DNA of 64,000 nucleotides, taken from positions 55,502 to 119,501 of the forward strand of contig JACTAT010000225.1 of assembly GCA_014526335.1 (NCBI GenBank), read 5' to 3'. How positions within the stretch are numbered: the first letter of the stretch is position 1; each line of letters begins with the position of its first letter. This document shows positions 44,001 through 52,891 of this stretch, piece after piece. The notes below the pieces were generated by a model, which saw only the letters and a list, made by a program, of their open reading frames with translations, did no database searches and had not been told where the DNA came from. Source of the stretch: Chrysaora quinquecirrha (taxonomy: Eukaryota > Cnidaria > Scyphozoa > Semaeostomeae > Pelagiidae). The position numbers and the translations under genes were made by a program.

Positions 44001-46879
44001 CTTGAGTAAATATCTTCTGTAGCCAGATGCATCCAACTTCTCATGTTTCATCACAGTTGAAATAAACTTCTTTTGAAGTTCAGTGATGTACTTAATCGAT
44101 TTCTTTTCTATAATGTCACCTTCTATCACATCTCTGCAGAATATTGCAAAAGATTTTTCGTAAAGCTTCTCAGAAGTCTTCGAGTCACGGATAAGAAACT
44201 TTGTGTAATTTGTGTAGCAGGATCTGTGATATCGGACTTCAATTGCCACGCAATCTTTGCCTCTAATCTTTAAAAGGATATTTTCATCTTTGATGGATTC
44301 TGCAGCCTCTCTTAGCATACCAGCATCTAGAGTCTCAGCAAGAACAAGTGGAGTTCTTTTCCTACCACCAAACTGAAAAGAAAGTGAATTTGAAATGTCA
44401 CAACTGTTTTGTTATAATTCAAACTCATAGGTATCATTTCTGGTTTCAGTTCGTTCCATTGAAAATAAAGATTCCACAATCTCCAAATGACTAAATTTCG
44501 TAAATTACAACGTAACAAATTACCTAAATCCAACAACGAGAGAGCAAACAAATTATTCCTACAGGTAGATTATAAAATGAAATTTGTTAGTATTTGTAAC
44601 TCACCTTATCTTTCTTGAACAAATTATTGCCTTTTCCGCATATGATACATTCCTCTGGAAGAACATATTTGTTCCTTTTGGAACTGAAGATTCAGATGTC
44701 CCACTCACTGCTTGTCGTGTCAACTTCCTTGTTGCAATGGGTTTAGGACTACTGTCATCTTGATTGGTTGCTTCAACACGCGAGATCTCTTCAACTATGC
44801 ATGGTTTTTCAATAGTTTCGTCTCTTCTCTTCGAATTTTCTCTTCGTCACAGAACTTCTTATAGCATCCTTTATGATAGTGCCAGTTCAATGAGAAATTT
44901 GTCTCATTTTGCAAATACGCGTGAACTTCCTCATCTGTGAAGTTGTCATAAGAATTTTTGGCAATTTTGGCTTGAACACAGTCGAGTTTCAACCATCTAA
45001 GTCTACACGAAATAAATTTTTCCAGTCTCTGCTTGGTGATTGGAAAACAGTTTCTTCAACGTTGTCAAAATGCATAAAGCATGATGAAATAGTTCTCTTG
45101 TCCAGGACGTCCTCACCCCTCGGTGAGTCCGCCATGTTTGAAAACAGATCACAAATATCCACGTGAGGCGCGATATCAATCGCTGGACTGGAATACGAGG
45201 AACGAGGCCCGCTGTCTTTTACCGCATTTATTGGTCCGCTTTTCACACCCAGCGGCTTGGCGAGTGCTAGAAATGGCGGCTCGTTGGAAATTTAGGCCTA
45301 GAAATTGACAACTTTAATCGCAAATAACAAGCTATTTGTGCAACTTTTTCGCTTGGGGCCACTCGGAATTTTCATAACACGATGTTCAACTAGAGATAGG
45401 TAAGAAAATTTGTTAGCCCCGCGATGACGGCAACGAAAGTGAACGATACGGTGCCACATCCCACGGCCTAAAATTCAAACACTGACGCGCCTGCGAACGG
45501 TTTCCAAACCCGAGCGTCGCTTGATGGCTGCTACTGCGTTTGTCTGCCAAGGTTTATTCATATGGTTGGATTGAAAATTCCCAACATCTAACGTCCAGAA
45601 CAAGTCTACGACGATTTCAGTATTTTCGACATAAGCTTAAAGTTTATGTTTTTAGTCTGATCTGGGACTACTCAACTGACTTGTATAATTTTTCTTGATG
45701 AATCCATAGTCAATTGAAAAGAAAACTGGTCCGGAAGCCTATTGTTTCGGTCTACTGCTCGCGCGTGAAGCTTGAGTATGAAAACGAGTTGTCACGTAAT
45801 CAAACACTTTGCCTTTTAACTCTTCATCAACACCACCAAAACTGTAAAACCATAACATTTATTTAGAATCTCATTACACAATCTTGCCTGGGAATAACTC
45901 ATAACATACTGTGCTCTTCCGCAGTGCTCTGTCGTTGAGGTGATCCTGGTTTTTAGTCCAGGGCAGTGGCGTTTTGACTCAAATAAAGCATTTCTTCAAT
46001 TTCAATTTCTATTGGGTTTTGTTTAAAATATATCCATGTTTAGAGACCTTTAGTGCGAAAAAGTCACCCATATCGGCTGCTTGATTGCTTATTCAACTAT
46101 ATTGACGTAGGGATACCAAAGATCCCTTTTCTAGAACCCCTCCATTTAGTCAGATTGAGTCCTAACGATATCTAACTTTGTGTCCTCAAACTTTCGCCAT
46201 ATAAAGGTCTAAATACAAGCAAAAGTATAATAATGAAATTTGCATTTACAGTTGCATTGACATTGTAGTTTTTATTGAAACGATGACAAACAAAAACTTC
46301 GAGAATGAAAAAAATTGTGAAGGTAGATTGGCTTATGTTGACTTTAGGCAGGAATCTACTTCAAATTTTGCCACAGTGTCGTAGCAAAAAGATCAAAGCA
46401 CTTTTCCTTTTCCTTATGATTTCACAATAGTTTCACATTACTTCCAGCGTCGCATGACACAGTTTGGATCACGTGACTGAAATAAACTAGAACAATAAGC
46501 TAGAAGAATGGGCCAGATGATGCTTTCAGACCAGTTTTTATTCTATTGACTATGGTGAATATAGCTTATAGTAGAGTGGAGTCATACACGGTCATCCTTA
46601 AGTACCAACCGGTTACCCGTTTGTAAACGAGTTTGCCTGGGTTGTCACCTCTGCCAATACAGATTAACGTACTGTGCCTCGTATCCAAGTTCAAGGTTAA
46701 GGTTGAAGAATTATATTAATATCAATGCGTATTGTTTGCTCTTTAGGTCTTTGCTTTATCTGTGTCCACATTTAAAAGAATTGAATCTGACTTCATGCAA
46801 AGCACTTGCAAGGGGAATTAAACACAAGCATAACGAAGCAAGCATAAATGATTTACGAAATAACCATATTCAGCCTTGA
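29061..46879 (+). CDS. FBXL6: F-box and leucine-rich repeat protein, FBXL6-like
   Basis: Exons: 29061-29395, 33166-33361, 35280-35426, 35588-35704, 36215-36289, 36425-36502, 36859-36935, 37044-37119, last 46747-46879. The first eight join in phase to 367 codons. The F-box spans exons 1-2 (WDNLPTEILIRVF, then FGRVCKQWNYASKHPSLWRKV); LRR blocks follow (ILELNLTGW, LETLNLCGC, LRILDLSNT, LKLLDLRHCEGIT). FBXL proteins recruit substrates to SCF ubiquitin ligases. The last exon (HLKELNLTSCKALARGIK, ending at TGA 46877-46879) matches the FBXL6 C-terminus, but its LRR frame needs a phase-1 donor whereas exon 8 ends in phase 0. At least one exon, equivalent to about 80-90 residues of FBXL6, is therefore not found in 37120-46746. 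Introns hold a DNA microsatellite, FB-B and a 6.9-kb TIR element. Confidence 0.8.
30670..30920. repeat. ATGATG/ATCATG-rich microsatellite with a 54-bp duplication
   Basis: In FBXL6 intron 1. The stretch beginning TCCATGATTATCACAATGAT recurs 54 bases later (about 30747 and 30801). Open frames on both strands here are composition only. Confidence 0.85.
32280..32370. repeat. Short local duplication
   Basis: GATTTGTTACATTGTCCACG and GTGAATTGTCCACGTGAATT are repeated within 90 bases in FBXL6 intron 1. Confidence 0.6.
33767..33955 (+). repeat. FB-B left subrepeat array
   Basis: About 17 units of AACACCGATG / AACACCAATG type, period 10 to 12. Confidence 0.8.
34738..34877 (-). repeat. FB-B right subrepeat array
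   Basis: About 13 units GGTGTTCATC or GGTGTTCCATT, inverted with respect to the left array, followed by GTGTGGTGTTTTAGACT. Confidence 0.8.
37120..38545. other. FBXL6 intron 8, left part
   Basis: No exon recognised despite looking for the missing LRR. It includes a poly-C run at about 38196-38210 and AT-rich filler. Confidence 0.5.
38546..38798 (+). repeat. Left TIR of the 6.9-kb element
   Basis: Inverted copy of 45231-45473. The outer 17 bases match, then a poorly matching stretch (about 38563-38600), then near-identity to the inner end. Confidence 0.9.
39085..45135 (-). pseudogene. Cys/His-rich protein with FEN1/PIN-like nuclease region and CXC domain, frameshifted
   Basis: Minus-strand exons: first one or two about 45135-44605 (start and frame uncertain), then 44372-42649, 42469-42286, 42246-41798, 41672-41433, 41194-39946, 39719-39085, with GT-AG junctions. 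N-terminal zinc-type motifs include HYHKGCYKKF, EECIICGK and RYHRSCYTNYTKF. Near the C-terminus DHEEADTRLLLHA, SPDTDVFIL and, across the last splice, GCDT line up in order and spacing with the acidic motifs of FEN1/XPG nucleases (EAEA, D-x-D, GxD). A tesmin/TSO1-like CXC domain (NCSCKSGC, TKRCSC, CSCIGC) and an acidic tail end the protein. At least four one- or two-base shifts break it (near 43573, 41879, 41522 and the CT-run 40285-40290). From memory, relatives are numerous and uncharacterised in corals and fish. The nuclease reading is inference from motif order. Confidence 0.75.
45231..45473 (-). repeat. Right TIR of the 6.9-kb element
   Basis: Inverted copy of 38546-38798. The element gene starts about 100 bases inside it, so this TIR probably carries its promoter. 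Confidence 0.9.
45474..46746. other. FBXL6 intron 8, right part
   Basis: No repeat or exon recognised. The CTTTAG acceptor at its end leads into the last FBXL6 exon. Confidence 0.5.
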
Positions 46880-47229
46880 AGGAGCTTTCATGCGTTTCTT
46901 CCACATTCTGAAAAAAAAACAAACTTTCTGCACTGGCGAAACTTCCACAGAATTGGCTGCCAACCTCTCCTGATAATGCTGCTCTTCAAGTCGTATCAAG
47001 AATTTTTCTTCGAACGGGGGCAGTCACTTATTTTAGATGAGACTGCTTTTTAATATTTTCTGACTTTATTTACTGTTGATGCACTGTGTACATTTTAGAA
47101 ATGCTGATTAATAATAGCAATTTTATTATTTTTTCTTTCTCGAAATACTTTGTTGGCATATAATTACTGGTAAACATATTTTTATTCATTTTATTTTCAC
47201 GTGATTATAATAAGCATTTTATATTCTTT
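46880..47229. other. FBXL6 3' flank
   Basis: AT-rich presumed 3' untranslated and intergenic sequence; no certain poly(A) signal chosen. Confidence 0.4.
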
Positions 47230-48010
47230 AAACACGGTAACCCCGTCAGCCAAGGCTGCTTTTCAGGGGGCCGTGGAAAAATTTACAATTTAAAATAACT
47301 ACTTAAGTTTAATTATAATATAAATAAACAACTTAATTGTAAATAAAAAAGCACAATAAATTTTAATTAAAATGAAAGTCGGTGTTTAAAAGAATATAAA
47401 GAGGGTGCTTGCTTAACCTCTGGTTTTAGGCTGTTCCAAAGATGTGCACCTCGATATGAAAATGATTTCTGCCCATTAGCTATCTTAAAAAGAGGGACAC
47501 GTAAATCCGTCTCCGAGTTTCTCAATTTAACTGTGTCCCTTGAAGAGTTCTTTAAAAAAATGTCAGAGAGATACGAAGGTGCGAGACCATTCAAGGATTT
47601 GTAAATCATGGTCGCAGTCTCTCGTTTAATAATATCGGCTATAATTGGCCACTTTAGATTTTGAATGATGACATCAGCAGGTGCATCATAGCTACTGTTA
47701 GTCACTATTCTCAGAGCAACAGTGGCGGAAATGCGGTTCAATAATACCTCTGTAGATATGGCTAAGAGTTTCCTGGGGAAGTAGTTTCTTAGCATATTTT
47801 AAAAACTATAATGCACGAGAAGCCTTAACACGCAGGACTTTGGTGGGCTCATCCCAAACAAGATGCTGATCAAGGTGAATTCTGAGATATTTTACATTCG
47901 TGACAACCTCAACAACCTCCTCAACTCGAGAATCAGCAATGACAAAAGAAGGATGCTGTATCTTAATCTTTGCAAGGTAAGAGAAAATAGTTACTAGCAA
48001 CAAAAGGTAA
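47230..48010 (-). mobile_element. Non-LTR retrotransposon (LINE) 3' fragment
   Basis: On the minus strand the C-terminal tail of a LINE reverse transcriptase is visible in two frames: VTNVKYLRIHLDQHLVWDE (about 47900-47840) and then, from 47795 to 47367, ATMIYKSLNGLAPSYLSDIF, TVKLRNSETDLRVP and SYRGAHLWNSLKPEVKQA. These are typical of the CR1/L2/Jockey-type RT terminus. The frame change at about 47800 marks decay. A GC-rich stem-like stretch (47236-47275) and AT-rich sequence form the 3' end. It is a 5'-truncated dead copy, as most LINE insertions are. Confidence 0.75.
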
Positions 48011-48531
48011 AGAAATTTCCGGATTTCTATTGATATTAAGTAAGGTCGATTTTTGACCGATGTCGATAGCATGTTTTGATTATGATGTCACAATGACGTC
48101 ATAATAGAAGTGGGAAACGCCCAATTTACCAACATTACTCCTAATACATTGGTCAATGCCTGTGCCAAGTTTGATTGCTCTAGCTCTACTGGACAGCAAT
48201 TTATGGAGGGGGGGTGGAATCCACCCCTCCCCGGCTGTGTTAGATCAAAAAAAGCCCGGTAGGATTAGGGTTAAGGTTTGGCCTCGATCCTACCACGATA
48301 GCCATTTATATAAAGTCTCAAAATTTGATATTCAACGAACGAAGCATCCTCGTTTTGGATTAGGGTTAACTGTTCTTTTTTCTGCAAGGGAGGCTTATGG
48401 GCCTAAAAGGTTACCTTTCATATAGTATCTGGAAACAAGGATATATAGATTATCATAGAGTAGCAAAAGCAAGTTAGTTATTATTTCTATTTTGGTTTTC
48501 TATGATGATTCTCTAGCAATTTTCTTAGAAG
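48011..48531. other. Intergenic stretch upstream of the cysteine-cluster gene
   Basis: No gene recognised. A G-rich run lies near 48207. A segment at 48317-48342 resembles part of the 132-bp satellite monomer (see findings). Confidence 0.4.
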
Positions 48532-51500
48532 ATGGATGGATCGGGTATCAATAGAAAGTCTGGTAAGTCCTCTTCTGCAAGTGCAGCGGAATCATCGGCC
48601 ACGACGGGTCGTCTGGAGTTATATTCATGCTTGGAGGAAAATATCCCGGGATATTTATTTAATGAACACAAATTAATATGCAAGAGAAAGCGTCCTAAGA
48701 GCTACAAGAAATCTTCAAAAACTAAAGAAACTGGTGGGGGTTTTACTTTTGAAAGTGGAGATGTGCCTCATGGTCAGGCGGAGGAGCCACAGTTTGGTGA
48801 TGTTGGCATTAACAGTGACTGTGAAATGGAATTGGGAGCAGAAGATTCAGGTGGACAGTCCCCGAGAGTTGGTAATTTTTCTTATTTATTCATGAGCGAA
48901 AAAGCGTGCAAAGCGTTGCTTAGCTGTGTACCTGTCTTTCTGTTCAAAGTTAAGTAGTACCTACCTAACAGTAACACCATGGTGGAATAGGGACTTGATG
49001 TCTATGTTGTGGTTTATAGTTACATGCTTGTGGTGCAATTGGTAGCTCTGTTCTCTAATTAGAGAATCAGTCCAGGTTCGAGTCCTGGCAAGCATAAATC
49101 ACAGAGGCATCTTCATTTTTTAACAAATCTATCATGTATTGATGTTGGACAAGAACTTGTTCATTTAATTTTTTACATGTTAATTTCTCCAGAAACCAAC
49201 AATTAATAATCAAAACAATAATTAGGTATGAAAAATCTGAATTAAAAAACACTACATGTATCATTATCACAATCTCACGTAATTGGCTTTGCCAACAGCA
49301 GCAAAAACTTATTCATGGCTTTTATTCTTATTTGCGTATTTGTAAATGATACTGAACTTTGAAGTTCAACTTTCCTTCAAATGAGGCGTTTAAAATCAAA
49401 CTTTTTTACAGATTTATTTGCACTTGATGATGGAATGGATTTGGCTAATGATGATACATCTGACATCGATAATTTTAGTGAGAATTATAATGCTTGTGGG
49501 TTTGAAGCCAGCAGCTCAGACGATGAAGTGGTTTGTAGATCAAAAGGATACATATTCAGTGACAATTTGATATCAAAGTTTTTATGTTGTACAGTATAAT
49601 CCGGTTATAACACACTTCATTATAATGTACTCTCAGATATAAACTGGAGCCACAGAACAAAGAAAATACCCTGCTTATAACATACTTTGCTTATAACGTA
49701 CCAAATGCTAAGTTCCCTTTGGGTATGTTATAACCGTATCATACTGTATTTTGTATAAGGTCCTTCACTTCTCCTGCATCATTTATAGTGAATTAGTTAA
49801 ATGTAGATGTGAAACTTTGAATTACAATTTATGAAGATTGTTCATTTCATCACAGATTCATATGGACACTGATGAAATCTATTTGGTGAAGCTTCTGAGA
49901 GCAAGGGCGATTTCGTCAACAGATGTAACTTTTTCTAGGTTTCTCCTGCAAGACTTTGACACATCAAAGAACTCCCTAAAGGTCAGTGCTGCTCAAAAAG
50001 CTTTGGAAGGTCTTACTTTAAGGCAATTGTAGAAGAAATGATTCTGTGATCATATCATTGAAATTTGCTTCCATACGTAAAAATATTTATTGTTATTGTG
50101 ATGTCATTATGATAAATTATTTGATTGCATGGCCTTTTTCTAAATTCATTCATTTAAGCAAAAATTTTTTTATTACAATTGGTTATTAAAGTTTTTTAAC
50201 AAAAATATTTTTAAAGCAAATTCTGCCTTTTCCAAAATTACTAGCACTCCTTTACTGATGATAAAAAGCCAGTTTGAAACTTATCTTTTTTGTAGAGAAA
50301 TAAGTTCCGATTTGTCAAAAGAGTTCATCGCTGTTGTCTCGATGGTGGGGTTTGGATATTTTCATGTTCTTGTGACCCACGTCGAAATACATACGTGCAG
50401 ATTCTTTCCCAGAATATTTCGGAAACAATAAATGGTTTGTATTTTCAGGAAAACAAATTTCGCTGCTTTAGTCACTTACAGGATTACTTGAACCTTTCAT
50501 CTACACAACAACACAACGATAGGAACAAAATATTTTATAAGACAAAAACAGAAGATTGGAAGATTGGTTTGTACAAGAATCTGCACTGGAAATTTGTATC
50601 AACAGCAGCTTGATTTGATGAAAAAAATTCTAGTACAATTCAATTTTTTATGTCATTTTGTCATCACTGTGAAATACTTAAGAGTTATCGGGCGAAAATA
50701 GCCATAAAGGGATGGAAAAGTGGTTCGAGATGGCGAATGTTTGAGTTATCGAGGTTTTGAGTTTTCGTGGTTATTTCTATATGATATCTTGTTCAAGGAG
50801 AATAATACAGAATCAGTTTGACTTAGCTAGTTTTCCGGTTATCGGGGTTCGATCTATCGGGAGATATTTATATTATGTCTCTCTGACGATCTCATCTACA
50901 CTCTTTTAAGAAGAAAAACAATTTGCGTAGCCAACTCTTCCAAAACCTTCATGTGGGAGAAATACTACGTCGATAAACGCATTTCTAGAGCAAGGCTGGA
51001 TGAAGCGGCTATGCTTAAGCTATAGAATAAGCGTAACTTGTCAACATACAGAGTTCTTCGCGTGGTTTTACTAAGATGTGTTCTGTTTCTCTGTAGATTT
51101 TGAGACACGCCTCACAGAATCCTACCCAGAGTGCCTCCACGTAACAGTTGTGAAGAAAATGGCTACGAAATGGGATGATGTGAATGAAACTGAAGTGGAA
51201 GATTTGGAGGAAGGTAAATAAGTTAAACTCCGCTGCTAGAGCGATAACTTCAACTTCATTAGATCCTTCAAACAGGTTTTTCCAACTCTCGGAACTCGAA
51301 ATAAAGCAAACGAAGAATTCACTATACCACATTTTGCAATCTCTGGTAAACTCATGTAAATGTATTCTGTTTTTAGATGAGGACAGTGACCACTTGTACA
51401 ATAAGGTAACATCTTGGAATATTTATTGACTGTATACAAACTTATTTCCGTGGACATTTTATTGCAAACTTTATGTTGTGTGTTGCTGCGGTTAACACAG

Positions 51501-52809
51501 CTTAAAAGTGCTCACGTACAAGAGAATATCAATTATTTTAAAAAGAAATAAAATATCTACCAGAACGTACTATGAAAACCTTCAATCGCAAAATAATTGT
51601 TTCTAATCATTCATCGCATAGGCTGCACCACTCATAAAGGTTCTTCAAAATACTGAAGACCCTATACTGTACGTTTGTAAAGATGAAGATGACGAAGCAG
51701 TAGTTGCAGTTGACAGGAAAGGATTTGTATGCTTCACATGTGCTTTTGGAAAACACGACTGTAGACACATAAAAATCATAAAGCCATTTCTTGATTCAGA
51801 TCCAATCCCTGACAGCTTCATCGACATAATAAAGCATAGCGAGTCGTTAAAAACTTCTTATAGACGAATATATGTCAAGTCAGCCGTCTCGACTAAAAAA
51901 GTACAATGGAAAACGACGGAATTACAACGAAGTGTTTACGACGGTACATTCGAGAAAGCCATTCAGAGCCTTCCAACTGGCCTATCTTGCATCCCTGAAT
52001 TTGACGGAGACTGTTGTAGAAGCTGTGGATCATTATTTGATGAACAGATTTGCTGGATGAATACTCCTAAAAAGTTAATAGCTCGTACTGGCATCAAATA
52101 TGTATTTGGTAAATATATTTTGCATTGCATCGATAGCATTGGCACTATTTCGCAAATTCACTTTAGGGGGATGTTCTTCCATAGTAAAAGTGCCTGGGGA
52201 TGTGCCGCGATCATTTCTATACCCTTCTTTACATGTATACTTTGTCGGACTTCCAGTATAACCAGAAGTATACTTGCTTTGCAATTTCGGTCTTGCCAAG
52301 AGTATCGTACTTGGTCTTGGGAACGGTCATGCCTTTATTTTCAGTAATCAAACAAATCGACACTTAAAATTTCCTAGTTAACAATTCTGAGATAAAGTTT
52401 GCCTCGAACAGCTTGGAAATGAAAAATGTATCTTGCAGAGGCACTCTTTTCTTTCAATATCTACCTGTCTAAGGGTAACAATTCTATTGAAACTGGTCTA
52501 CCAAAGGGTACAATTCTCGTTTAAAATTTGGTATAGCTAACGGTATTACTTTCAATATGTTACCGGAATAACCCTACACGCTATGTTATGTGGACAAGTT
52601 CCCTATGGCAATATTCCACAAGATTTCAACAGATTTAATAGCAAAATAAATGTTCTCTTATCAGTACCTTTCAGGAAGTGCTCATCAATGGGATGTGAGA
52701 CCATTCAAAACTACTGCGGATCAGCAAGAGGAGTATTGAACATGGGTGACTTTCTTATTTGCCATGATGTTCTCAAAGATTATATGTTCAGGTTCCTAAC
52801 AGGAAACAG
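48532..52809 (+). CDS. Cysteine-cluster protein, C-terminal exons missing (possibly KDZ-transposon/HMGXB3-related)
   Basis: Eight exons in phase: 48532-48871, 49412-49530, 49856-49981, 50296-50566 (donor tentative), 51097-51213, 51377-51405, 51622-52108, 52665-52809. The last ends at AAC AG before a donor, so the protein continues, but the satellite array begins 83 bases later. The N-terminus (MDGSGINRKSGKSS) is Ser/Lys-rich, then acidic. Exon 4 has WIFSCSCDPRR and RCFSHLQ, and exon 7 has FVCFTCAFGKHDCRH, both SWIM-like; exon 7 adds GDCCRSCGSLF; exon 8 has KCSSMGCETIQNYCG and GVLNMGDFLICHDVLKDYM. This succession recalls, from memory, cysteine clusters linked to KDZ transposases and to vertebrate HMGXB3. 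The family call is tentative; the exon model is better supported than the function. Confidence 0.6.
49026..49093 (+). tRNA. tRNA-like gene or pseudogene
   Basis: GCTTG...CAAGC closes an acceptor stem of five pairs; TGGTGCAATTGGTAGC fits an A box, and CCAGG-TTCGAGT-CCTGG is a perfect T arm with B box. The anticodon arm (GTTCTCTAATTAGAGAAT) folds with a loop of six or eight rather than seven bases, so the anticodon is unclear. No SINE body follows. It lies in intron 1 of the cysteine-cluster gene. A scan with a tRNA covariance model would settle it; I lean to pseudogene. Confidence 0.4.
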
Positions 52810-52891
52810 GTAAAAGAAATCACACGATACAATGAGCTCATTAAATAAAATTTCTATCTCCCTTAACGTCACAAAATGTCAGTTTGATACT

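Larger units (their letters stand above)
38546..45473. mobile_element. 6.9-kb TIR DNA element carrying a FEN1/PIN-like + CXC gene
   Basis: Inverted repeats of roughly 245 bp bound the element: left 38546-38798, right 45231-45473, starting TTTAGGCCGTGGGATGT. They diverge for about 30 bases near the tip and are then almost identical (for example ACAAATTTTCTTACCTATC and GCCAAGCCGCTGGGTGTGAAA). One multi-exon gene fills the interior on the minus strand. No longer target duplication is seen; if the tips are taken as GGCC, a TA on each side is compatible. It lies in the last intron of the FBXL6-like gene in opposite orientation. I know of no named superfamily with this gene; assignment is open. Confidence 0.8.
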
